Positions 1-6,111 of a stretch of DNA of 12,560 nucleotides are shown here, piece after piece. The number at the start of each line of letters is the position of its first letter. Position 1 is the stretch's first letter. The position numbers and the translations under genes were made by a program. The notes beneath the pieces are model-generated. The model had not been told where the DNA came from and did not search any database. It was given only the letters and a program-made list of their open reading frames with translations. The stretch covers positions 1 to 12,560 of the forward strand of contig DVEE01000403.1 in assembly GCA_015295885.1 (NCBI GenBank). Reading direction: 5' to 3'. The stretch comes from Leptolyngbyaceae cyanobacterium M65_K2018_010 (GTDB lineage: Bacteria > Cyanobacteriota > Cyanobacteriia > Phormidesmidales > Phormidesmidaceae).

Positions 1-332
1 TTCAACGCGGCAAAATGATCCAACAACTTCTCGGCAGACACGCCTGGATACACGCCAAAGCTTTGGGGCAGATAGCCCAGCACCTGACGCACCTTCACCT
101 TTTCTTCCAGGACGTTGATATCGCCCCACTGGATGGTGCCCTCACTGGCCTCTTGGAGGGTGGCAATGGTGCGCATCAGGCTGGATTTGCCAGCCCCGTT
201 GGGTCCCAGCAGGCCAAACATGCCCATGGGAATGTCCAGGTTTACCCCCTTCAAGGCCTGGAAGCCGTTGGGATAGGTTTTAGTTAGCCCCCGAATTTGA
301 ATGGGGGTAGTGGCAGATAAGGTGGTGGTCAT
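1..332 (-). CDS. ABC transporter ATP-binding protein (partial, N-terminal 110 residues)
   Basis: This is the nucleotide-binding subunit of an ABC transporter, which hydrolyses ATP at the inner face of a membrane to drive transport by a partner permease. The reading frame starts at ATG 330-332 and runs off the left edge without a stop. The Walker A motif GPNGAGKSS lies at residues 43-51 and a Q-loop (YLPQ, Gln90) follows, with the spacing usual for this ATPase family. The signature motif, Walker B and H-loop lie outside the window. An AGGA at 341-344 (read on the minus strand) sits 8 nt before the ATG and supports this start. The N-terminal layout resembles ATPases of ABC-2 type export systems, but the substrate cannot be told. 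The four-helix membrane protein gene ends 92 nt upstream in the same direction, so the two are probably co-transcribed. The ATPase call is certain; the export role is inference. Confidence 0.93.
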   Translation of the reverse strand, partial: MTTTLSATTPIQIRGLTKTYPNGFQALKGVNLDIPMGMFGLLGPNGAGKSSLMRTIATLQEASEGTIQWGDINVLEEKVKVRQVLGYLPQSFGVYPGVSAEKLLDHFAAL

Positions 333-424
333 CGATTTGGTCCTAGAGGGGTAGCAGCAAGCTGATAGTAGGGAGAGTGCCTATGGCTAGGTAAGGCGCG
401 ACCCAGGCGTAGCCAGGCGAGCCC

Positions 425-856
425 TTAGCGGTGATGCACCATGCCAAAGGCTCGTTTAACCGGGGTGGTCGAGAGGTAATAGACCACCAGGCCAAAAATG
501 GCGATGGAAAGGAAGGCATCAATGCCCCTGAGATGGCCTGAGAAATAGCTGACAAAAACACCCACCAGATTAAAAGAGGCAACCACAATCGTCCATACCC
601 AGGCCCAGCCCTTGAGGGTAAACATGCCGTAGCTCATCAACAATCCCAGCAGGCCAACAATCAGAAATGAAAGACCTATCCACCAGAAAAGGGAGTCTGG
701 TGAGGTGGTGCCAGGCGGCAAGCTTTGCTCAAGGCCAGACTTAGCGTAGGGATTACCCGAAAGGAGAAAGATCCCCAGAATCGTTCTGACAATGCCAACA
801 ATCAGCATTAAAGTGCCGATCAACGCTATACCAAACGGTCTGTGATTCGTCGTCAT
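425..856 (-). CDS. Small four-helix integral membrane protein, unknown function
   Basis: This 143-residue protein is very hydrophobic, with four likely membrane helices at about residues 8-33, 56-79, 82-106 and 111-129. Short charged loops separate them, and the short C-terminal tail is basic (KRAFGMVHHR). The N-terminus begins with a polar stretch followed by RPFGI at the first helix, a pattern seen in several families of small uncharacterised bacterial and archaeal membrane proteins. I cannot assign it to a named family. The start at ATG 854-856 is well supported: an AGGAG (864-868, minus strand) lies 7 nt upstream. The ABC ATPase gene lies downstream in the same direction, which would make this a possible accessory membrane component. 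However, it is too short to be a typical ABC-2 permease and has no substrate-binding features, so it may simply share a transcript. Confidence 0.75.
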   Translation of the reverse strand: MTTNHRPFGIALIGTLMLIVGIVRTILGIFLLSGNPYAKSGLEQSLPPGTTSPDSLFWWIGLSFLIVGLLGLLMSYGMFTLKGWAWVWTIVVASFNLVGVFVSYFSGHLRGIDAFLSIAIFGLVVYYLSTTPVKRAFGMVHHR

Positions 857-1153
857 ACATTTACTCCTAAATGGGGCTTAGCTCCAGAGATTGCTTGGGT
901 GGGGACGGCCTAGAGGAGCAGCCGCTCTATACCCCCCGCACCCATCCAAACCATTATCAGGAATCGGCTGACCTTGGAAATATTTTGGAGGAAACATTTT
1001 GGATTTTACCGAAATCCTCCCATTAGTAAACTGAAAATTAATAATTGAATTAACAATTTCTTCGGGAATTGGCCAGCACCCCCTAGTAGACTGAGGCGGA
1101 AATCAACCAACTATTCCTTAACTTGTAAAACCTTGTGTAACCTGGGATTCCCG

Positions 1154-1243
1154 TTCTGCCTTCTGCCTTCTGCCTAACGCCTGCGGCGACGCTTCGCGTT
1201 GGCGTAGCCTGTCTGAAAGACAAACTGCCTTCCGCCTTCTGCC
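1154..1243. repeat. TTCTGCC heptamer tracts flanking a double-hairpin core
   Basis: Three exact tandem TTCTGCC heptamers (1154-1160, 1161-1167, 1168-1174) lead into a GC-rich core. The run then resumes as one partial copy (1224-1229), one variant TTCCGCC (1230-1236) and one exact copy (1237-1243). The core holds two small perfect hairpins: ACGC-TTC-GCGT at 1189-1199 and TGTCT-GAA-AGACA at 1210-1222. Short tandem heptamer repeats of this kind are known from filamentous cyanobacteria, and the hairpin core resembles interspersed intergenic repeats in such genomes. The flanking of one element by the other suggests insertion of the core into a heptamer run, which is inference. Confidence 0.75.
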
Positions 1244-1370
1244 TTTCGGTACTAGCCCAACCGCAAACCTCTATCCGACCCAAAACACCATTAAGGTTAG
1301 AAAGGTTATAAAAGTGATATTCAGGTTAGCTGTCAAGGAAAAAGTCGAGCTCAAAACAGGGCAGATATTA

Positions 1371-1407
1371 CTTAATAAAAGTCCCATCAATTAGCCATTG
1401 ACGGGAT
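1371..1407 (-). terminator. Rho-independent terminator-like hairpin, leftward
   Basis: Bases 1381-1407 can fold into an 11-position stem with a single A/C mismatch and one G-T pair. The arms are about 1381-1391 and 1397-1407, around the loop TAGCC at 1392-1396. Read on the minus strand, the stem is followed directly by TTTTATT (1374-1380), giving the stem-plus-U-run form of an intrinsic terminator. On the plus strand no U-run follows, so it should act leftward only. No minus-strand gene ends just upstream of it. The nearest candidate is the long kinase-like gene ending at 2251, whose transcript would have to cross the lipoprotein gene as antisense. Confidence 0.45.
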
Positions 1408-1569
1408 GGACTCAGCACTGATACGCTCATTTTTCTACACCCAGCACTTGGGATTTAGGATAGGGTTGGCCGGTGGGCTGAGGACTCGCGCGATCGTCCT
1501 CCCTAAAGCTGGGATAGTGGACTGGATCACAGGTTATATGGCACGCCTAGGAACGACAAGGACCAAGAG

Positions 1570-2289
1570 ATGAAAGGGGTAGTGACTGCTTTGTTGCTGG
1601 GCCTGTTGGCGGCAGCCTGTCAAAGGCCTGCTGGCGTATCCCCAGAACCCGAACCCTCAGACTTAGCCACCCCGGTGCCTGAGCCCGAAGTTCAGATTCC
1701 AGCCCCTGAGGCGACGCCTACGGCCACCCCGCCCCCCGCCCCGGCCACCCCAATTAAAACCGGCACCGTGCGGGCTGAACCTTCCCTGCGCATCCACACC
1801 GCGCCCGGAACCAATACCCCGGTCATCTATGCCGCTCCCAATGGCACTCGGCTTGAGATTTTTGCTGAGACGGCCATGGGCGATAGCGTCTGGTATCAGG
1901 TCAGGAGCAATCTGTCCTCGCAGTTGGGCTGGGCCTACGGCGGTAATATTGCTGTCGATGGCCAGGCCGGCCTCACCTCCGATCGCCCGCCGCCGCCCAG
2001 TAACCTGGCCATGACCTGCAGCGGTTCGCTCTCGAATGGGTCAAACTTTACTATCAACTACACCCGTGAGTCGGGCTTTAGTCGCTTTACCCTTACCTCT
2101 GGTAACGCTGAACCCATGACCGCAAGCCTGACCTACTCGGGCACCACCGAGGCCCAGCACGGGGTCTGGAAAGGAACCCTAAGCGAGTCAGAAGTGCGGG
2201 TCGATCATCTATCCAACCAACCGCCCAAACCGGGGGATGAGGTGAGCGTGCTATACAACATTTTCACGGGGCGGGGGGTCTGTCGTTAG
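1570..2289 (+). CDS. Lipoprotein with bacterial SH3 domain
   Basis: This 239-residue protein has a short hydrophobic signal peptide ending in a lipobox-like LLAAAC, so Cys17 would be lipidated and the protein anchored to a membrane on the outer side. A Pro/Glu/Ala/Thr-rich linker (about residues 20-65) would let it extend through the periplasm or into the cell wall. Residues 66-130 form a bacterial SH3-like domain, recognised from the pattern VRAEPSLRIHTAPG, then WYQV and GWAYGGNI; such domains usually bind peptidoglycan. The C-terminal 95 residues are a beta-rich segment I do not recognise. It carries Cys150 and Cys238, which could form a disulfide bond. The start at ATG 1570 is supported by AAGGA at 1558-1562, 7 nt upstream. 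The last 39 bp overlap the end of the convergent kinase-like gene. A role in cell-wall attachment is inference. Confidence 0.85.
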   Translation: MKGVVTALLLGLLAAACQRPAGVSPEPEPSDLATPVPEPEVQIPAPEATPTATPPPAPATPIKTGTVRAEPSLRIHTAPGTNTPVIYAAPNGTRLEIFAETAMGDSVWYQVRSNLSSQLGWAYGGNIAVDGQAGLTSDRPPPPSNLAMTCSGSLSNGSNFTINYTRESGFSRFTLTSGNAEPMTASLTYSGTTEAQHGVWKGTLSESEVRVDHLSNQPPKPGDEVSVLYNIFTGRGVCR

Positions 2290-4314
2290 CTGGGCCGCCG
2301 CCGTTGCAGGAATCATGCCCAGTAAAGCTGGTGCTCCTAGGTAGGGGGGCTGGGCTAGGGTGGCGGAGCCATCGATCAGGGTTAGGTGGGCAGGGTGCTC
2401 TATCGTTAGGGGAGCCAGGGTGACTAGGGGTAACGAAGCCAGGTCAGGACACAGGGCCAGGTCCTGGAAAGCCTGCGGGGGAACGGGGGCCAGGCTGTTG
2501 AAAAGGATGGCATTGGGTTGCCAGACTCGGCAAAGCAGAGCCGCCTGGGTGAGATCATCGGCTTCCAATAGCCGACAGTGGTGGCGCTGTAATTCATCTT
2601 TCCAGGTTTGGGAGAGTTCCCTGTTCAGTGAAGTCCCAGGGGCTGGATAGCTGAGCAGCAATAGGGTTATGTTCCCCAGAGCCGCTGGCCGATGGCCACA
2701 GAGTTGATCCAGGGTGGGCCGCAGATGGTGATCCAGGTCATGGGTTGCCAGCACCACCGCCGGTGGGGGTATCGGCACCTCAGTAGCAGCCCCTATCACA
2801 ATGACGTGGGGGCTTGGCGCCTGGGGCGGGGCGAGATCCCTGAGGGCCAGGGCTGGTGCGATCGCCAAGGATTCATCGTCCAGTAGGACCACCGTGGGCT
2901 GCAAGCGCTGGGCCAGGTCTAGGGCTCGGTGCCAGGGGCTGGCAACAATGAGACGGTAGGGGCTGTTTTGCAGCCGGGCAAAAACCTGATCAATGCGGGG
3001 GCGGTGGTCACTGACCAAAAGCACCAGATGGGTCAGGGGAGTAGGCTGGACCTCGCCCGGGGAGATGAGCAGGGTACATTGGTAGCCATAGACCGCTGAC
3101 TCAAAGGCGACTAAATCTCCCCCATGGGCTTGAGCGCAGCGCTGGGCCAGGGTCCAGCTAAGCTGCTCTAGGAAGTCGTTCCCCCTCGAGCTAGGCAAGA
3201 CCTCAGCTTCCCTAGCCCAAGGGGGGCCTGTGCCGGTGGGGCTAGGGGCCCAAAGGGTAATGGCCAACCAGGCGCCCCACTGATCCAGGATGAGGCCGCC
3301 CGGTTCCATTCCCTGCCGCAGCCAACGGTCTAAGATTCCGTGCAGGCTTTGCTGTAACCACAGCCGGTCGGCCATCACCGGGGGGGGATCGGTTAGGAGG
3401 GTGAGGTTAAATCCGTGGACCCAGGCGGGGGGATCCGCTTCGTCGGCTAACTCGGTCGATAGAAAGGTTGGTAGCAGGTTTTCGAGCAGGGGCTGGATTT
3501 CAACGGGGGCCAGCGGCAACTCTTGAGCTTGGGTTTCTAGCCGCATCCAATCGATCAACTGGTTGATCAGGCGCATCAGTTTGCGAATGGCCTGCTGCAT
3601 CAACCTGGCGTAGTGGGCCTGGCGATCGCTGAGGGGGCCCACTCGTGGGTCTAGCAACAGGGTAGATAGCCCCAACAAGGAGGTCAGCGGTGTTTTAAGG
3701 GCATGGCCCAGGCTCACAATCCAGCTCTGCCCTGGCTGATCGGGGGGGTGATCCAGCCCAACCTGGGCTAGGGGCAAACTGGGAGGGGCCCAGGGAGAGG
3801 CCGGCCCTAGCAGGGTTGGGGCCAGCCAGGCTGATAGCTTCACCGGATCAATGACCCCTGCATACTGTCCCCGATCGTTGACCACGACCCAACAGGCTTG
3901 GGGAAACGCCTGAATCAGACATCCTAACTCGGCCAAGGTGGTGTGGCCGGGCAGGATCGCCACCGCTTCTAACCAGGGCTGGCAATCCCCCAGGGAGAGC
4001 TCGGCGGGCGGTTGGGGTGGGTGGGTTGCCTCAACGGTCTGGATCGGGCCATGGGCGGTAGCGGGTGCCACCGCAACCTTGGGATGGAACGGCAGGGTTT
4101 GTTGGCAAACCCATAGTTGCCCCAGGGCCAGGGCTCCCAGGGGACGCTGCTGCCCATCCAGGACCACGATATGACTGGGCCAGGGGGCATCGATTTGGCT
4201 GAGGGTCGCAACGACGGAACTTAGGGCCGTCGTCAACGGATAGCTGGGGGGATGGCTGAGGCAACGAGCGAGATCAGGGGATAACACGGACTTTCCATTC
4301 TTGCAGACAACCAT
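2251..4314 (-). CDS. CBS-domain hybrid histidine-kinase-like protein, ATPase and receivers degenerate
   Basis: The 687-residue product has no signal peptide or membrane helix, so it should be cytoplasmic. Two CBS-like repeats lie at about residues 20-70 (ending in RPLGALALGQLW) and 112-165 (ending in YAGVIDPVKL). A dimerisation/phosphoacceptor domain at about 198-265 has an intact H-box, SLGHALKTPLT, with His204. The ATPase region (about 313-417) keeps the flanking patterns DRLWLQQSLHGIL and LAQRCAQAHGGDL but lacks the N-box Asn and clear glycine-rich ATP-lid boxes. Two receiver-like domains follow (about 428-540 and 548-668). The first has Asp479/Asp480 near the acceptor position but few other acidic-pocket residues; the second has Asn606 there. 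It is probably a regulatory pseudokinase, or one phosphorylated by a partner. It is not SasA, since it has no KaiB-like N-domain. AAGGGG abuts the ATG directly, so GTG 4285-4287 (678 residues) is an alternative start. It diverges from kaiA. Confidence 0.8.
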   Translation of the reverse strand: MVVCKNGKSVLSPDLARCLSHPPSYPLTTALSSVVATLSQIDAPWPSHIVVLDGQQRPLGALALGQLWVCQQTLPFHPKVAVAPATAHGPIQTVEATHPPQPPAELSLGDCQPWLEAVAILPGHTTLAELGCLIQAFPQACWVVVNDRGQYAGVIDPVKLSAWLAPTLLGPASPWAPPSLPLAQVGLDHPPDQPGQSWIVSLGHALKTPLTSLLGLSTLLLDPRVGPLSDRQAHYARLMQQAIRKLMRLINQLIDWMRLETQAQELPLAPVEIQPLLENLLPTFLSTELADEADPPAWVHGFNLTLLTDPPPVMADRLWLQQSLHGILDRWLRQGMEPGGLILDQWGAWLAITLWAPSPTGTGPPWAREAEVLPSSRGNDFLEQLSWTLAQRCAQAHGGDLVAFESAVYGYQCTLLISPGEVQPTPLTHLVLLVSDHRPRIDQVFARLQNSPYRLIVASPWHRALDLAQRLQPTVVLLDDESLAIAPALALRDLAPPQAPSPHVIVIGAATEVPIPPPAVVLATHDLDHHLRPTLDQLCGHRPAALGNITLLLLSYPAPGTSLNRELSQTWKDELQRHHCRLLEADDLTQAALLCRVWQPNAILFNSLAPVPPQAFQDLALCPDLASLPLVTLAPLTIEHPAHLTLIDGSATLAQPPYLGAPALLGMIPATAAAQLTTDPPPRENVV
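2858..2865. repeat. HIP1 octamer (1 of 6)
   Basis: This is an exact GCGATCGC, the highly iterated palindrome abundant in many cyanobacterial genomes. Here it lies in the first receiver-like domain of the CBS kinase-like gene and encodes Ala-Ile-Ala on the minus strand. Confidence 0.9.
3622..3629. repeat. HIP1 octamer (2 of 6)
   Basis: An exact GCGATCGC lies in the phosphoacceptor-helix region of the CBS kinase-like gene and encodes Ser-Asp-Arg on the minus strand, just after the H-box. Confidence 0.9.
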
Positions 4315-4469
4315 CCCCTTTAGAATAAGGGTCTGAGATCAAACCTGTCAGGGTGGCGTGATTTTGGCCTGGGATCCGCAGTCAGAACACGATCCGCTGA
4401 GGGGGATGAGGGCTCACCCAAAGCTCCCTGATAGCCAGCCAGGCCGCTATTTTAACCGATTCAAGTCCT

Positions 4470-4480
4470 GGGCTTAGCCC
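4470..4480. promoter_or_regulatory. Perfect short palindrome just upstream of kaiA
   Basis: GGGCT-T-AGCCC is a perfect 5-bp inverted repeat with a single central base, ending 6 nt before the ATG at 4487. It occupies the place where a ribosome-binding site would be expected, and no purine-rich Shine-Dalgarno sequence is visible there. It could be an operator half-site pair or a small RNA hairpin, but its short length also allows chance. Confidence 0.25.
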
Positions 4481-4486
4481 GCAGCA

Positions 4487-5482
4487 ATGGGGCAGTCAGC
4501 CCTTACAATTAATAAGTGTGAACTGCACGGCTCAACCTGGACTGCTGACCTGGGGTGGGCGAGAATTTCAGGTTTTGGTTCATCGTTCTCTACGCGATTG
4601 GCGGCTTTGGTTGCACCCTTACAGATATACGTCCTGGCCAAGTCTAGGCAAGTCGTGGAGGAGTTTGGGCTCAGTCTGCCGCCCGATCGCTACGCCGTAC
4701 ACATGGCGACCGGTCTAGAAGAGGGATTGCGCTGGTTGCGCGATCGCAGTAATCAAATCGATTGTTTGATTCTCGAATCCTCCCTTCTAACCGCTGACCT
4801 GGAGCAGATGTTATCGACCACAGGGATCTTGTTACCGGTGGTTCTACTGGTGGTGGATGAGGCATCTGCCAAGGCTGGTGTTGACCCGGGGGACTTCATC
4901 GACCACCTTTCCAGGGCCTACCACGGTGCCGTGGTTCCCCTCCCCAGGGCCAGGATGTTTGACCTGGAACGGGCTGTGCAACAGGCCATTCAAGAGTTTT
5001 TGGCCCTGCCCGCAGACCGCTGTACCCTGCCCCCCTCCTCCCTCCCCGATCAGATCCCAATTCCCGACTTGTTAAGCGCTCAGCAAGAACGGTTGACTGA
5101 TAAGCTAAAGGCGCGACTCGGTTACCTGGGCGTTTATTACAAACGCAATGCTGAACACTTTCTACGCAATATGAGTCAGGCCGACCGTGATGCTTTTCTC
5201 CGCCAGCTCAAGGCTGACTATCGAAAAATTATTCTGGGATACTTTGCCAACGACCCCAAGCTCAATCAGAATATCGACGCCTTTGTGAATCAAACCTTTA
5301 TGGCCGATATTTCCGTATCCCACATTGTCGAAATCCACATGGAGCTGATGGATGAATTTTCCAAACAGCTCAAGCTAGAGGGCCGCAGTGAAGAGATTTT
5401 GCTAGACTACCGCCTGACCTTAATTGATGTCATTGCCCACCTCTGCGAGATGTATCGCCGCTCCATTCCCAGGGAGCCCTAG
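4487..5482 (+). CDS. kaiA: Circadian clock protein KaiA
   Basis: KaiA is the cytoplasmic dimer that binds the C-terminal tail of KaiC and stimulates KaiC autophosphorylation. It also senses quinones in S. elongatus through its pseudoreceiver domain. The product is full length: a pseudoreceiver-like domain at about residues 44-172 (with IDCLIL as its central strand), a linker, and the helical C-terminal domain at about 195-331. That domain carries hallmark stretches LGYLGVYYKR (211-220), VEIHMELMDEF (281-291) and DVIAHLCEMYRRSIPRE (314-330). S. elongatus KaiA has 284 residues, so the first 40 residues here are an extension without family resemblance. ATG 4487 is the only ATG before the conserved region. 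The family alignment would instead favour TTG 4598 or TTG 4607 (294 or 291 residues). No clear ribosome-binding site precedes any of these. It is the first gene of the kai cluster, with kaiB 50 nt downstream. Confidence 0.97.
   Translation: MGQSALTINKCELHGSTWTADLGWARISGFGSSFSTRLAALVAPLQIYVLAKSRQVVEEFGLSLPPDRYAVHMATGLEEGLRWLRDRSNQIDCLILESSLLTADLEQMLSTTGILLPVVLLVVDEASAKAGVDPGDFIDHLSRAYHGAVVPLPRARMFDLERAVQQAIQEFLALPADRCTLPPSSLPDQIPIPDLLSAQQERLTDKLKARLGYLGVYYKRNAEHFLRNMSQADRDAFLRQLKADYRKIILGYFANDPKLNQNIDAFVNQTFMADISVSHIVEIHMELMDEFSKQLKLEGRSEEILLDYRLTLIDVIAHLCEMYRRSIPREP
4740..4747. repeat. HIP1 octamer (3 of 6)
   Basis: An exact GCGATCGC lies inside kaiA, in the pseudoreceiver-coding part, where it encodes Arg-Asp-Arg. 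Confidence 0.9.
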
Positions 5483-5532
5483 CCCTGGATTTCGTGAGTT
5501 CTTTGCTTCCTCTAGCCCTAACCCTAATGCCT

Positions 5533-5847
5533 ATGAGTGCCGTTAAAAAGACCTATATCCTGAAGCTGTACGTGGCGGGGAATACCCCCAACTCCATTCG
5601 GGCCCTCAAGACCCTCAACAACATTTTGGAAGAGGAGTTTCAGGGCGTCTACGCCCTGAAGGTGATCGATGTTTTGAAGAATCCCCAACTGGCAGAAGAG
5701 GATAAAATTCTGGCCACTCCCACCCTGGCCAAAATCTTGCCGCCCCCGGTACGCAAAATCATTGGCGACCTCTCCGATCGCGAGCGAGTCTTAATTGGGC
5801 TAGATTTGCTCTACGACGAGCTGCGCGAGGACGACATTTTTAGTTAG
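5533..5847 (+). CDS. kaiB: Circadian clock protein KaiB
   Basis: KaiB is the fold-switching clock protein that binds the KaiC CI ring in the dusk phase, captures KaiA and competes with the kinase SasA. The 104-residue product begins MSAVKKTYILKLYVAGNTPNS, matching the usual KaiB N-terminus. It keeps the run DVLKNPQLAEEDKILATPT (47-65), the prolines at 63 and 70-72, and IGLD (88-91), which includes the Gly89 and Asp91 positions where known mutations bias the fold switch. ATG 5533 was chosen because S. elongatus KaiB (102 residues) starts MSPRKTYILK. ATG 5527 or GTG 5494 would add 2 or 13 residues of no family resemblance. No clear Shine-Dalgarno is visible. The gene follows kaiA closely and probably shares its transcript. 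The gap to kaiC is 264 nt and holds an inverted-repeat element. Confidence 0.97.
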   Translation: MSAVKKTYILKLYVAGNTPNSIRALKTLNNILEEEFQGVYALKVIDVLKNPQLAEEDKILATPTLAKILPPPVRKIIGDLSDRERVLIGLDLLYDELREDDIFS

Positions 5848-5864
5848 AGTTTGCCAAATCCGCC

Positions 5865-6000
5865 TTAGAGGTTGCTGGAAAAGGGCCATCCCAGGTATGT
5901 TTTGTCCTCAAGAGGTAGTAGAAACACTCAAGTTTGAGGGTGTTAGCCTGGTCCAAAGGTATAACATGAGACACTCTTCGACTTTTCAAACGACCTCTTA
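5865..6000. mobile_element. MITE-like element with imperfect 19-bp terminal inverted repeats
   Basis: The left end, 5865-5883 (TTAGAGGTTGCTGGAAAAG), matches the reverse complement of the right end, 5982-6000, at 15 of 19 positions. The core AGAGGT and the GAAAAG blocks are exact. The bounded stretch is about 136 bp and has no open frame. It contains an internal hairpin at 5923-5944 (AACACTC/GGGTGTT, 7 bp with one G-T pair, 8-nt loop). This is the form of a miniature inverted-repeat transposable element or a short remnant of an insertion sequence. No clear target-site duplication is seen, although both ends carry TA/TTA. It lies entirely between kaiB and kaiC. A structured RNA or a regulatory inverted repeat is an alternative. 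Confidence 0.45.
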
Positions 6001-6111
6001 CCCTGGCTGGATTAGGTCTATTCGCCGCCTCAGTTCAAGGTATGCTAAATGCTCGGTACCTCTTTGCTTGAGCTAAATACTGCGTGCTGTGTTTGACCTA
6101 ACCCCACCCCT

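Larger units (their letters stand above)
857..1569. other. Intergenic region without a convincing gene
   Basis: This 713-bp stretch separates the minus-strand membrane-protein gene from the plus-strand lipoprotein gene, so it should hold promoters for both directions. It is more AT-rich than its surroundings around 960-1080 and 1290-1400. It contains a heptamer-flanked hairpin element (1154-1243) and a terminator-like hairpin reading leftward (1371-1407). A weak inverted repeat, GGAGGA at 987-992 with TCCTCC at 1015-1020, is also present. A TATAGA at 926-931 (minus strand) could be a -10 element for the leftward operon, but no good -35 box is properly spaced. The only open frame of note, 1083-1283 on the minus strand, runs through the repeat element and has the composition of repeat DNA. 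No tRNA or recognisable small RNA is seen. Confidence 0.6.

Noticed and set aside
987..1020. GGAGGA/TCCTCC inverted repeat as a terminator or ncRNA
   Set aside because: It has a 6-bp stem with a 22-nt loop, no U-run and no other support.
1154..1243. Possible CRISPR-like array
   Set aside because: The repeat unit is only 7 bp, directly adjacent, without spacers.
1083..1283. Open frame of 66 codons on the minus strand
   Set aside because: It runs through the TTCTGCC heptamers and hairpin core, so the protein is a translation of repeat DNA (repeated QKAEG), with no supporting ribosome-binding site.
2251..4314. Identification of the kinase-like gene as SasA or CikA
   Set aside because: SasA starts with a KaiB-like thioredoxin domain and CikA has a GAF domain with a canonical kinase; this protein has CBS repeats and a degenerate ATPase instead.
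5494..5532. GTG 5494 as the kaiB start
   Set aside because: It adds 13 residues absent from the KaiB family, and ATG 5533 gives the usual N-terminus and length.
5923..5944. Hairpin after kaiB as a rho-independent terminator
   Set aside because: The stem is only 7 bp with one G-T pair and no U-run follows on either strand; it is better treated as an internal part of the inverted-repeat element.
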